Notes: a model not told the origin generated them from the letters alone. Counted from the stretch's first letter, positions 1-7,816 are shown. The stretch: DNA of 19,182 bases from an uncultured Clostridia bacterium (GCA_934486735.1 CAKSQL010000040.1:1-19182); one strand, 5' to 3'. Numbers and translations are program-made.

Positions 1-1
1 C

Positions 2-56
2 AAAACACCTCAATTCATGATATTTATATTATATCATAAATTGAGCTGTTTGTGTA
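2..56 (-). promoter_or_regulatory. Minus-strand promoter and RBS for a gene lying left of the window
   Basis: Read on the minus strand, TACACA (56-51), a 17-bp spacer and a perfect TATAAT (33-28) form a sigma-A-type promoter. A GAGGTG ribosome binding site follows at 11-6, five bases before the window edge, so a start codon is expected just outside. A 37-bp palindrome covers the region from the -10 to the ribosome binding site. The -35 is only a 4/6 match. The downstream gene itself cannot be seen. Confidence 0.5.
9..45. repeat. 37-bp palindrome, probable operator
   Basis: The 15-base arms at 9-23 and 31-45 are complementary at 14 of 15 positions around a 7-base AT spacer. The structure overlaps the -10 element and ribosome binding site of the inferred leftward gene. 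That is a typical place for an autorepressor operator. It has no T-tract, which argues against a terminator. Confidence 0.5.
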
Positions 57-58
57 GT

Positions 59-76
59 ATTTTGTCTACAGTCTGA
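59..76 (+). repeat. 18-bp dispersed repeat, copy A
   Basis: The 18-mer ATTTTGTCTACAGTCTGA recurs exactly, on the opposite strand, at 9991-10008. There it forms the last codons and stop of a transposase remnant. This copy may be the solo tail of another element of the same family, or a member of a dispersed intergenic repeat. Which of the two cannot be decided from two copies. Confidence 0.55.
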
Positions 77-128
77 GCAGCCGAGGGTAAACCTCGGCTG
101 CTAGGGTAAACCTCAGCTGCTTTATTTT
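77..128 (+). repeat. Tandem 19-bp repeat forming terminator-like hairpins
   Basis: A perfect 10-bp stem (77-86 with 92-101) has a GTAAA loop. The segment 84-102 is repeated directly at 103-121 with one mismatch. The left arm can instead pair with 111-120 (one mismatch), which is followed at once by TTTATTTT. This resembles an intrinsic terminator for plus-strand transcription. On the minus strand, downstream of the gene ending at 132, there is no T-tract, so its use there is unclear. Confidence 0.45.
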
Positions 129-131
129 CGG

Positions 132-1544
132 CTATGCGTCGTTTTCTATCATATCAAGGATGATTTTTCGGCTTTCGTCCTCATCGTAGCAGCATTTTTC
201 CCACAATTCGTTATTGTAAAAATCGGTCGCAAGTCTCAGCATGCGGCGGTCGCGGATGTCCGCTGAGGTGAAGTTTTCCCACCATCCCCAAATCGGGTCA
301 TACACAAGCATTTTCGCATTTTCGTATATAATAAACTCTGTGTCAAAAACCGCGTAGTCGCCTTTGAGCAGGCGGCAGCTGATTCCGTCGATGTCCATAT
401 ATGACATAATGGTCTCGGCTGCCTCGCCGCGCGTGAGATTTGTAAAGGGTCTGAAATGGTCGCCGGCTTTCCCGGTCTTTAAAAAGGAATTTATTCCCTC
501 CCTTGTCCAGATGACATTCCTTTTCACGCCGCCGTTTCTTAAATAATCGGCGCGGCTTTCCAATATTTTGTAAAGAGTTTGTATGTAAGGATGCTCTTTT
601 CCAAGTCCGATATAATTGCATTCTTCAAACAGACGGCACTGGATTTTAAACGGTATCATCATATACGAAACAGACGCGTTTATCTGAAGTGTCGGATACT
701 TGTCATACTCCTGCAAATCTCGGAGCATCGGCTCGAGATTGTCTCTTTTGAGCGGCTCGCTGCGCAGCGGCAGGGAATTTTCAATCAGAATATCCTGCTC
801 GTATATAATGTGCCGATACAATATCTCTGTTATCTCAGTGTCGGCAAAATGAAAACGATCCTTGCCGGTGAACTTGACTCTGCACATATTGTAGCAGCCG
901 TCATTCTCGGTGAGGATTGTAATGCTCTTTCCGAGCGAGTAGCTGCGGCGGCACTCGAATGCGTTGTATCCGAGATAAGTCGAAAGCTTCATGATTGACA
1001 TCAGCTGAATGCTTTTTGCCTCCATGCCGTCGTCAGCCTTGAAAAAGTGATTTATAACCGGAGAAAATCCTTCCTTGGTTGTCCTGTGAATGACATCGTT
1101 CAGCACTGCGGCAAGCTCCGCGCTGACAACGCCCTCGATGATTATCACACTGTTTTTCCCGATGCAGCTTTGAAAAACATTACTGAACGACATTTTCCTG
1201 CTTATTTTTTCCGAATTGTATGCCGTACAGATGCTTTTGGAAAAATATATATCCTGCGTTCTGAACATTTTCAATAAGTTTTCCGTCACCTTTTTCTCTA
1301 TCGGCAAAACCAGGTCCGTATTCAAAACATGTCTCATTTCCTCAATTTCGTGCTCGTCCAGTTCCAGTGCTTCGGGCAGCACCTCGGCAAATTTCATTAT
1401 CGCCCTTGAGCCGCAGTCGTCATTCAAAAGCCGTATCACTGTTGTCTTACTTTTATTGCCGGTCAGCTCTGCCAGACGTGATGCACTGAGATTTCTTTTT
1501 TTCATTATGTTTCCCAAAAAATTTCCGAAAGTTTTGTACTTCAT
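132..1544 (-). CDS. HTH-domain protein of unknown function (470 aa)
   Basis: Residues about 5-46 look like an XRE-type helix-turn-helix: an MKKRNLSASRLAELTG helix pair followed by a TTVIRLLND recognition-like segment. This suggests DNA binding. The remaining roughly 400 residues match no family I recognise. They are soluble, mixed alpha/beta in character, and contain a WGWWENF aromatic cluster near residue 425, which could be a ligand-sensing or oligomerisation region. The start at 1544 is supported by a GGAAAGG ribosome binding site (1560-1554) and a promoter at 1607-1579. It follows the membrane glycosyltransferase gene on the same strand, separated by a stem-loop, so it is probably transcribed on its own. 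A regulatory role is inferred from the N-terminus only. No operator or target can be assigned. Confidence 0.7.
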   Translation of the reverse strand: MKYKTFGNFLGNIMKKRNLSASRLAELTGNKSKTTVIRLLNDDCGSRAIMKFAEVLPEALELDEHEIEEMRHVLNTDLVLPIEKKVTENLLKMFRTQDIYFSKSICTAYNSEKISRKMSFSNVFQSCIGKNSVIIIEGVVSAELAAVLNDVIHRTTKEGFSPVINHFFKADDGMEAKSIQLMSIMKLSTYLGYNAFECRRSYSLGKSITILTENDGCYNMCRVKFTGKDRFHFADTEITEILYRHIIYEQDILIENSLPLRSEPLKRDNLEPMLRDLQEYDKYPTLQINASVSYMMIPFKIQCRLFEECNYIGLGKEHPYIQTLYKILESRADYLRNGGVKRNVIWTREGINSFLKTGKAGDHFRPFTNLTRGEAAETIMSYMDIDGISCRLLKGDYAVFDTEFIIYENAKMLVYDPIWGWWENFTSADIRDRRMLRLATDFYNNELWEKCCYDEDESRKIILDMIENDA

Positions 1545-1578
1545 ATCTCATAGCCTTTCCGCAAAAATAATTAAATAT

Positions 1579-1607
1579 ATTTTAGCACAACTGCGAAAAG
1601 AAAGCAA
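1579..1607 (-). promoter_or_regulatory. Sigma-A-type promoter for the HTH gene
   Basis: On the minus strand, TTGCTT (1607-1602), a 17-bp spacer and TAAAAT (1584-1579) lie 34 bases upstream of the start codon at 1544. The promoter sits downstream of the stem-loop at 1612-1638, which separates it from the preceding gene. Confidence 0.55.
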
Positions 1608-1638
1608 GAAACGGACACAGCACACCGATTTGTGTCCG
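1596..1638 (-). terminator. Probable terminator of the membrane glycosyltransferase gene
   Basis: An 8-bp perfect stem, CGGACACA (1612-1619) with TGTGTCCG (1631-1638), has an 11-base loop. On the minus strand it is followed by a T-rich but interrupted tract (1611-1596). It lies 14 bases past the stop codon at 1652. The broken T-tract means termination may be partial. Confidence 0.5.
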
Positions 1639-1651
1639 GGGAAAATTGTGT

Positions 1652-2791
1652 TCAGGCATTTAAAAACATGAGCGTTATCCCGACTGCGTTTATGGCAAGC
1701 CCGAAAAGGAATAACGGATATTCAATATATGACGGACGCGTATTTTTGGCGGAGAGCAGCATATAAAATATGCAGGGCATCACATCGATACAGTATCTGT
1801 TTCCGAAGTGAAATCCGCCCATTGTCTTGTGTGAAGTAATCAGTGCAAGCTGCACCGCGGCGGTGATAATGCCGAGCAGAGCAGCTTTTTTGTCCGACGG
1901 CGTTCTGAAGATGCAGGAGAAAATTATCGGAAAGCACAAGAACACCGACATGCCGTTAAACTGCGGAAATACAAGTCTGCCGTCCGAGGCAAAATGCGGC
2001 AGCCGTATCAGCGATTTTAAGTTTTCCGCCATATAAGATATGTGAAACTGCCCATGCTCTGCCTCGGTGAACTCGGGCAGATAATTGTGTCCGAATTCGA
2101 ACACCGAGTCGAATCGGATATAGTTATATAGCATATACGCCGCAGCGATTATTGCAGGCAGGATAAGGGAGTGCAAAAGCTGATTTACGCTTTTGATTTC
2201 CATGATATATAAAAGCAGCGGCAGATAAACTATCTGAAACGGTCTGCATCCTATTGCAAGTGCCCAGCAGAGGAGCGACGGCACACTTCTTTTTTCGGCG
2301 GCGTAATAAATGCTCATGACAGTGAATAAAAAAGCCGCATTCTGAGCAATGAACCACACCCATGGGCTGACCGACACCGTCAGGACATTTGTGCCGAGCA
2401 GCAGGAAAAGCGTCCAAAATATCGGATTTTGAGCATTGCATTTCCGGCACAGCTTTAAAACGTACACAGCTGATAAAAGGCTTATCAAAAGTTCGGCAAA
2501 GCCGTCCGGGATATGTGCAAGCACAAAGGGCAGCACAAGCACCGACGGAATCGGCGGAAAGCTGACAAAATATTTGCCCTTGTAAATTGCAAGTTCTAAA
2601 TAATCGTAGTTTCTGCCTAAATCCGTGTGTCCCGAAAGCCATGCCTTTGCCTGGAGCACATAGGAATTATACGGATTTGCCGCCCAAGGAAACTGACCGG
2701 AAAAAGCCCATACCGCAAACCAAACCGCGATGCATGAAAATATCACGCAAAGCATCTCTTTTTTTTCTTTATTTATTTCCAATTTCACCAC
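1652..2791 (-). CDS. Putative GT-C-fold integral membrane glycosyltransferase (PMT/ArnT-like)
   Basis: This 379-aa protein is very hydrophobic, with about nine to ten membrane segments beginning near residue 14. A long extracytoplasmic loop after the first segment (about 32-75) carries QAKAWLSGHTDLG and YDYLELA. It is followed by a YFVSFPPIPS segment, and later by HFGNRYCIDVMP. This layout is typical of GT-C enzymes, which move sugars from polyprenyl-phosphate donors onto lipids, proteins or wall polymers outside the membrane. Donor and acceptor are unknown. The first codons are GTG GTG. The ribosome binding site GGAAG (2798-2794) lies only 2 bases from the first but 5 from the second, so 2788 may be the true start. 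A consensus promoter is at 2843-2815. An uncharacterised membrane protein of another family remains possible. Confidence 0.65.
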   Translation of the reverse strand: MVKLEINKEKKEMLCVIFSCIAVWFAVWAFSGQFPWAANPYNSYVLQAKAWLSGHTDLGRNYDYLELAIYKGKYFVSFPPIPSVLVLPFVLAHIPDGFAELLISLLSAVYVLKLCRKCNAQNPIFWTLFLLLGTNVLTVSVSPWVWFIAQNAAFLFTVMSIYYAAEKRSVPSLLCWALAIGCRPFQIVYLPLLLYIMEIKSVNQLLHSLILPAIIAAAYMLYNYIRFDSVFEFGHNYLPEFTEAEHGQFHISYMAENLKSLIRLPHFASDGRLVFPQFNGMSVFLCFPIIFSCIFRTPSDKKAALLGIITAAVQLALITSHKTMGGFHFGNRYCIDVMPCIFYMLLSAKNTRPSYIEYPLFLFGLAINAVGITLMFLNA

Positions 2792-2814
2792 TTCTTCCGA
2801 GTTTTATATATAAT

Positions 2815-2843
2815 ATTATCTGCTTTATCCTGCAATTTGTCAA
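2815..2843 (-). promoter_or_regulatory. Consensus promoter for the membrane glycosyltransferase gene
   Basis: On the minus strand, a perfect TTGACA (2843-2838), a 17-bp spacer and GATAAT (2820-2815) form the strongest -35 in the window. The -35 ends one base from the 39-bp palindrome at 2845-2883, so a bound regulator could block it. Confidence 0.75.
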
Positions 2844-2844
2844 T

Positions 2845-2883
2845 ATTTATTACAATATTTTTTGCAAAAATATTGTAATAAAT
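2845..2883. promoter_or_regulatory. Perfect 39-bp palindrome between divergent promoters (probable operator)
   Basis: Perfectly complementary 18-base arms (2845-2862 and 2866-2883) surround a 3-base centre, TGC. The right arm covers the -35 of the rightward promoter. The left arm starts one base from the -35 of the leftward promoter. Half-sites contain TTACAATATT. The position suits an operator controlling both the glycosyltransferase and the acyl-CoA ligase genes. No regulator could be matched to the motif. Confidence 0.6.
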
Positions 2884-2901
2884 TAAATTTTGTGATAAAA
2901 T
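2873..2901 (+). promoter_or_regulatory. Sigma-A-type promoter for the acyl-CoA ligase gene
   Basis: TTGTAA (2873-2878), a 17-bp spacer and TAAAAT (2896-2901) lie 38 bases before the start codon at 2940. The -35 lies inside the right arm of the 39-bp palindrome. Confidence 0.65.
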
Positions 2902-2939
2902 ATATATAAAACCATTTTTAGAACGGAGATGTAAAATAT

Positions 2940-4541
2940 ATGAAGCATAAAAATGCGCCTTATAATCAAATAAAGGATTTTATCGATTTGAGAGATATGA
3001 TATATAAAAATGCTGTCGATTTTTCCGGCTCGACCGCATTCGAGTACGAACGCGGCGGCGTGCATATATCGGTTCCGTATAAAAAGCTGAGAGAGGATAT
3101 CGACGCACTCGGAGCGTATTTCCTGTCACAAGGCATGGGAAACGGAAAGAAAATCGCGCTTGTTGGCGAGAACTGTTATGAGTGGGTAATTACTTATTTT
3201 GCCGCACTGTTCACAGCGTCGGTGATAGTTCCGCTTGACAGGGAGCTGTCGCCGGAGGAGCTTAATACGCTCATAAAAGCCGGTGAATGCGATATGCTTG
3301 TTTATTCAAAGGGCAAGGCGGCGCTTCTTCCTCTTTTGGAGGACAGCGGCATAAAAATATTGTGCTTTGATGAGTTTGAGTCGGCATTGAGAACCGGTCG
3401 CGAAATTCTTTCGGGCGGTGAGAATAAGCCTGCCGAAATCTTGCTGAATATCGATGATACATGTGCGATAATCTTCACATCCGGAACGACAGGCTCGCCA
3501 AAGGGCGTTATGCTCTCGCAGAGAAACCTGCTTGCGGATGCAAAGCACAGCCTGGAGACCTTGAAAATTCCGAGCGGAACGGTTGCATTGCTGCCATTTA
3601 ATCACACTTTCGGATTCATGGCAGGCGTTATCTGTCAGCTGTGGGTGGGATTCCCCGTCTACCTGAACGCAGGACTTAAATATGTGCTCAAGGACATTCA
3701 AAGAGCAAAGCCGGGACACATTTCGGTTGTGCCGCTCTTCCTTGAAAACTTTTATAAAAATATATGGCGCAATGCCGAAAAACAGGGCAAGGCAAAGGCT
3801 CTTAAAAAGCTTATTGCGTTCAGCAACGGACTCAGAAAGACAGGCATAGATATGAGACGCGTGCTCTTTAAGTCGGTGCTCGATGCGTTCGGAGGAAATC
3901 TCGAAATGCTGATATGCGGCGGCGCTCCGATAGACGATGAGCTTATGAAAGGCTTTGAGGATCTCGGAATCCAGGTCATAAACGGCTACGGAATCACAGA
4001 GTGTTCGCCGATTGTGGCAATAAATCGCGATTGCTGGGTTAAATATGGAACGGTCGGTCTGCCGATACCCGGCGTGCATATTAAAATCAAGGACCCGGAC
4101 GAAAACGGCGAGGGCGAGATTTTGGTCAAAGGCGATATCGTTATGCAGGGCTACTACAATAAACCCGAGGCGACCGAGGCGGCATTCGAATCGGGCTGGT
4201 TCAACACCGGCGACATCGGCTCGGTTGACAGCGACGGATTCCTGTCGATAACCGGCAGAAAGAAAAATCTTATCCTTTTGGACAACGGCAAAAACGTATA
4301 CCCTGAGGAGCTTGAAACTCTGATAGGCAGGATAGATAACGTGGATGAAGTTTTGGTCTATGCCGAGGATTCGCTCATAACCGCCGAGATTTACTCGGAA
4401 AATCCGGATGCAAAGGGACAGATTAAAGAGGATATACAAACTCTCAACAAGAGAATCGCGGGCTATAAAAAGATAAGAAAAATCAAATTCCGTTCGGTTG
4501 AGTTTGAAAAGACAACAACCAAAAAGATAAAACGTTTTTAA
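2940..4541 (+). CDS. Long-chain fatty acid-CoA ligase-like AMP-forming synthetase
   Basis: This 533-aa member of the adenylate-forming (ANL) superfamily would activate a carboxylic acid, most likely a fatty acid, with ATP and transfer it to CoA in the cytoplasm. Visible motifs are the P-loop TSGTTGSPKG (180-189), GYGITE (349-354), TGD (423-425), the hinge GRKKNLI with GKNVYPEELE after it, and C-terminal TTTKKIKR with the candidate catalytic lysine at 528 or 529. All core motifs are intact and the length is normal. There is no carrier-protein or condensation domain, so it is not a peptide synthetase. The start has a CGGAG ribosome binding site (2924-2928), a little far at 11 bases. It may be co-transcribed with argS, 111 bp downstream. 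The exact acyl substrate cannot be read from sequence. Confidence 0.85.
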   Translation: MKHKNAPYNQIKDFIDLRDMIYKNAVDFSGSTAFEYERGGVHISVPYKKLREDIDALGAYFLSQGMGNGKKIALVGENCYEWVITYFAALFTASVIVPLDRELSPEELNTLIKAGECDMLVYSKGKAALLPLLEDSGIKILCFDEFESALRTGREILSGGENKPAEILLNIDDTCAIIFTSGTTGSPKGVMLSQRNLLADAKHSLETLKIPSGTVALLPFNHTFGFMAGVICQLWVGFPVYLNAGLKYVLKDIQRAKPGHISVVPLFLENFYKNIWRNAEKQGKAKALKKLIAFSNGLRKTGIDMRRVLFKSVLDAFGGNLEMLICGGAPIDDELMKGFEDLGIQVINGYGITECSPIVAINRDCWVKYGTVGLPIPGVHIKIKDPDENGEGEILVKGDIVMQGYYNKPEATEAAFESGWFNTGDIGSVDSDGFLSITGRKKNLILLDNGKNVYPEELETLIGRIDNVDEVLVYAEDSLITAEIYSENPDAKGQIKEDIQTLNKRIAGYKKIRKIKFRSVEFEKTTTKKIKRF

Positions 4542-4571
4542 GAAAATAAAGGAGCCTAAAAAAAGTACGAA

Positions 4572-4600
4572 GTGCGCCGACGGATTTGCCTGCGGCGCGC
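4572..4600 (+). other. GC-rich stem-loop in the argS leader
   Basis: GTGCGCCG (4572-4579) can pair with CGGCGCGC (4593-4600) across a 13-base loop, with one G-U pair. A T-run (4607-4611) starts six bases after the stem, too far for a strong terminator. It lies in the 111-bp gap between the acyl-CoA ligase and argS. It could be an attenuator or a fragment of an intergenic repeat. No T-box sequence is present. Confidence 0.3.
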
Positions 4601-4652
4601 CGAAACTTTTTCAAAGTCCCGACGAAAAATAAATATAAGGATTGAAGTTATA

Positions 4653-6350
4653 ATGAATTTTAAAGAATATGTATGCGGCAAGCTTGCGGAGTACACCGGA
4701 CTTGACAACGAAACAATAGCATCGGCGCTTGAAACGCCTCCTGAGCAAAAACTCGGCGACCTTGCGTTTCCCTGCTTTGTGCTTGCAAAGACGCTGCGAA
4801 AGGCTCCGCCTGCAATAGCGTCGGAGCTTTGCCAAAAATTTGAATCCGATGAGTTGCTTGACAGAGTGCAGGCAGTCGGCGGATATTTGAATTTTTTCTA
4901 TAAAAGAGAAGTTTTTGCTGAGTATGTCATCGGCAATATAAAAAAAGAGGGCGAACGCTACGGCAGTGAGGACGGAAATTCCGACAAAACCGTTTTGGTG
5001 GAGTTTTCATCGCCCAATATCGCAAAACCGTTTCATATCGGACACCTTTTTTCAACGGCTGTCGGAAACTCGCTCGAACGGATTTATCGGCATCTCGGTT
5101 ATAAAACCGTCAAGATAAATCACCTCGGCGACTGGGGTACGCAGTTCGGTAAGCTCATTTCGGCATATAAGCGTTGGGGCGACCGCAGCGTTATCGAAAA
5201 AGACCCGATAAACGAACTTTTGAAGATTTATGTAAAGTTCCACGAGGAGGCGGAGACGCATCCCGAACTTGAGGACGAGGCGAGAGATTACTTCAAAAAG
5301 CTTGAGGACGGAGACGAGGAAACCGTTGCGCTCTGGCAATATTTCCGCGATGTCAGCTTAAAGGAGTTCAACCGCGTATATGACGAGTTGGGTGTAAGCT
5401 TTGACTCGTATGCCGGTGAAAGCTTTTACAGCGATAAGATGCAGGAGGTTGTGGAGCTGCTCCGCGATAAAAAACTTTTAACCGAGAGCGAGGGCGCGCA
5501 GGTTGTTGATTTGTCCGACGAAAACATGCCCCCGTGCATTATATTGAAATCGGACGGCGCAACGATATATGCAACGCGTGACATGGCAGCGGCCCTGTAT
5601 CGAAAGCGTACATATGATTTTTATAAGAATATCTACGTTGTCGGCAGTCCGCAGGCGCTGCACTTTAAGCAGATTTTCTCGGTCTTGAAAAGAGCCGGCT
5701 TCGACTGGGCAAAGGATTGCGTGCATGTCGGATTCGGACTTGTCAAGTTCCCGGATAAAAAGCTTTCGACCCGTCATGGTGATGTTGTATTTTTGGAGGA
5801 CGTGCTGAACGAATCGGTCAAAAAGACCTATTCCATAATTGCCGAAAGCAATCCGAATCTGAAGGATAAGGAAACGGTTGCAAAAAAGGTCGGCATAGGT
5901 GCAGTGCTCTATACTTTCCTTAAAAACAGCCGCGAAAAGGATATCGTTTTCTCCTGGGACGGCATGCTTGACTTCGACGGCGAGTCCGCTCCCTATGTGC
6001 AATATACATACGCGCGCGGCAAAAGCATACTCCGCCGCGCGGGCAGTGCACCGGAGAATATCGATTTCTCAAAGATAACTTCCGATGATGAGTATGCGCT
6101 GATAACTCAGCTTGCAGCGTTTCATAACGCGGTTGCCGATGCGGCAGAGAAAAACGAGCCGTTTTATGTAAACCGATATGTCACAAATCTTGCAAGGGCG
6201 TTCAACAAATTCTACGGCAGCTGTCCGATTTTGAGGAGCGATGTGGACGAGGATTCAAAGAATGCGCGCCTTGCGCTTGCTGCGGCGACAACCTCGGTGA
6301 TAAAGACAGCTTTGTCGCTTTTGGGAATCGAAACCGTTGAGGAAATGTAA
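4653..6350 (+). CDS. argS: Arginyl-tRNA synthetase
   Basis: Class I synthetase that charges tRNA-Arg with arginine. Taken from the ATG at 4653 it is 565 aa, the usual ArgRS length. The N-terminal tRNA-recognition domain covers about 1-85. The catalytic signature is SSPNIAKPFHIGHL with HIGH at 128-131. The degenerate KMSKS loop is KLSTRHG (370-376), the form expected in ArgRS, which often lacks the canonical second lysine. A helical DALR-type anticodon-binding domain fills about 450-565. The frame is open further upstream to a GTG at 4572, but that extension reads through the leader stem-loop and is not ArgRS-like. AAGG at 4637-4640 serves the ATG weakly. Nothing suggests truncation. Confidence 0.95.
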   Translation: MNFKEYVCGKLAEYTGLDNETIASALETPPEQKLGDLAFPCFVLAKTLRKAPPAIASELCQKFESDELLDRVQAVGGYLNFFYKREVFAEYVIGNIKKEGERYGSEDGNSDKTVLVEFSSPNIAKPFHIGHLFSTAVGNSLERIYRHLGYKTVKINHLGDWGTQFGKLISAYKRWGDRSVIEKDPINELLKIYVKFHEEAETHPELEDEARDYFKKLEDGDEETVALWQYFRDVSLKEFNRVYDELGVSFDSYAGESFYSDKMQEVVELLRDKKLLTESEGAQVVDLSDENMPPCIILKSDGATIYATRDMAAALYRKRTYDFYKNIYVVGSPQALHFKQIFSVLKRAGFDWAKDCVHVGFGLVKFPDKKLSTRHGDVVFLEDVLNESVKKTYSIIAESNPNLKDKETVAKKVGIGAVLYTFLKNSREKDIVFSWDGMLDFDGESAPYVQYTYARGKSILRRAGSAPENIDFSKITSDDEYALITQLAAFHNAVADAAEKNEPFYVNRYVTNLARAFNKFYGSCPILRSDVDEDSKNARLALAAATTSVIKTALSLLGIETVEEM

Positions 6351-6387
6351 AATTTACAGCCTGTTAAAAATTACTTTGCATATCCTA

Positions 6388-6416
6388 TTGATTTTATTTC
6401 AAAAATTTGATATAAT
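6388..6416 (+). promoter_or_regulatory. Sigma-A promoter of murA-divIB
   Basis: TTGATT (6388-6393), a 17-bp spacer and a perfect TATAAT (6411-6416) predict a transcript starting near 6423, with a leader of about 130 bases before murA. Two non-nested inverted repeats overlap the region (6360-6367 with 6416-6423, and 6367-6376 with 6435-6444). The leader also holds a small AT hairpin (6499-6505 with 6507-6513). No known riboswitch was recognised. Confidence 0.7.
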
Positions 6417-6556
6417 TAACAGGATAGCCGAAGAAAAGTAATTTGCAGCCGGTAAACGGATACGCAAAACTGCCGGGCGGTAACACTTTTTCTCATAGAC
6501 CATATTATATGGTACTACCGATAATAATTCGGCGCTATGAGGAGGTGTCGGCTTGT

Positions 6557-7810
6557 ATGAGCAAATTTGTTATACGCGGAGGAAACCGTCTTGAAGGCGA
6601 GATCGACGTGCAGGGCGCGAAAAACGCAGTTCTTCCGATATTGGCTGCCGCCGTTGTGAACGGCGGAAAGAATGTTATATACAACTGTCCGGATTTGAGG
6701 GATGTTTCGATAACACTGGAGGTGTTAAATTCCCTCGGGTGCAGCACAATGCGGCATGGAAAAACCCTTATTGTGGATTCTTCGGGACTTAATTCGAATG
6801 TCATAGACGAATCGCTTATGCGCCAGATGCGCTCGTCCATAATATTTTTGGGCGCAATAATAGCGCGGTGCAGAAAAGCGGTCGTTTCGATGCCCGGAGG
6901 GTGCGAAATCGGCAACCGCCCGATTGACCTGCATCTGAAAGCATTAAAGTGTCTCGGAGTGGAAATATCCGAATCGCACGGGTACATAAACTGTGAAGCG
7001 CCAAAGCTTGCCGGCACGGACATTCACCTGGATTTTCCCAGTGTGGGAGCAACCGAGAACGCCATGCTTGCGGCATGCGCGGCAGAGGGAACAACAACAA
7101 TCACCAATGCGGCGCGTGAACCGGAGATTATTGATTTGGAGCGGTTTTTGAACCGTATGGGTGCAAAAATTTCGGGCGCGGGGACGGACATTATAACAAT
7201 CGACGGCACAGATAAACTCTATGGAATAGAGCATACAATAATTCCCGACCGAATTGCAGCAGGGACATATCTTTGCGCGGCGGCAATCTCGGGCGGCAGT
7301 ATAATACTGCGGCGCGCGGAGCCGGGGCATATGCAGGCGATTACCGACGCTTTAAAGAGCATGGGCTGCCGAGTGTATACCGAGCGGCGGCGAATCATTC
7401 TGACAGCACCGAAAAAACTCATGTCGCTGTCAAAGGTCCGTACAATGCCATATCCGGGCTTTCCGACCGATATTCAGTCTCCGTTCATGGCGCTGGCCGC
7501 TGCGGCGGATGGAACAAGCATGTTTGTTGAAAATATCTTCGAAAACCGTTTTCAGCATGTTGAAGAGCTTGTGCGCATGGGCGCGGAAATAGAAGTGGAC
7601 GGCAGAGTGGCTGTTGTTCACGGAGTCGACCGGCTGGGCGGCGCAAAGGTGGTTGCAAAGGAGCTTCGCGGCGGAGCGGCGCTCATTCTTGCAGGACTTG
7701 CCGCGGACGGCATAACCGAGGTGGACGGCTCGGTGTTCATCGACCGCGGATATGAAGCAATAGAAAAGTATCTGTCCGCGTGCGGTGCGGATATTAAAAG
7801 AAAGGGGTAA
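6557..7810 (+). CDS. murA: UDP-N-acetylglucosamine 1-carboxyvinyltransferase (MurA)
   Basis: Catalyses the first committed step of peptidoglycan synthesis in the cytoplasm, transfer of enolpyruvate from PEP to UDP-GlcNAc. From the ATG at 6557 it is 417 aa, the normal family length. The conserved K22-N23 pair (GAKNAVLP) and the active-site loop PGGCEIG with Cys116 are present. A cysteine at this position is the form normally sensitive to fosfomycin. The RPIDLH segment follows. The start is fixed by AGGAGG at 6540-6545; an upstream in-frame extension to 6443 is not MurA-like. divIB follows after six bases, so the two are co-transcribed. Clostridia often carry two MurA paralogues; which one this is cannot be told, but its place beside divIB and ftsZ suggests the dcw-cluster copy. 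Confidence 0.95.
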   Translation: MSKFVIRGGNRLEGEIDVQGAKNAVLPILAAAVVNGGKNVIYNCPDLRDVSITLEVLNSLGCSTMRHGKTLIVDSSGLNSNVIDESLMRQMRSSIIFLGAIIARCRKAVVSMPGGCEIGNRPIDLHLKALKCLGVEISESHGYINCEAPKLAGTDIHLDFPSVGATENAMLAACAAEGTTTITNAAREPEIIDLERFLNRMGAKISGAGTDIITIDGTDKLYGIEHTIIPDRIAAGTYLCAAAISGGSIILRRAEPGHMQAITDALKSMGCRVYTERRRIILTAPKKLMSLSKVRTMPYPGFPTDIQSPFMALAAAADGTSMFVENIFENRFQHVEELVRMGAEIEVDGRVAVVHGVDRLGGAKVVAKELRGGAALILAGLAADGITEVDGSVFIDRGYEAIEKYLSACGADIKRKG

Positions 7811-7816
7811 ATACAA

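Noticed and set aside
1..131. CRISPR-like repeat at the left edge
   Set aside because: There are only two adjacent 19-bp units with no spacers; it is a tandem duplication within a hairpin.
3306..4439. A 377-codon open frame on the minus strand opposite the acyl-CoA ligase
   Set aside because: The plus-strand gene has all ligase motifs. The reverse frame has no ribosome binding site, promoter or recognisable domain, and is a codon-bias shadow.
4542..4652. T-box riboswitch upstream of argS
   Set aside because: The gap is only 111 bp and lacks a conserved T-box sequence and an antiterminator/terminator pair.
5478..6002. A 174-codon minus-strand open frame opposite argS
   Set aside because: It is antisense to the conserved catalytic and anticodon-binding parts of ArgRS and has no recognisable domain, so it is a shadow.
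6443..6556. N-terminal extension of murA, or a leader peptide, from 6443
   Set aside because: The extension does not look like MurA, and AGGAGG at 6540-6545 directs the start to 6557, giving the normal family length.
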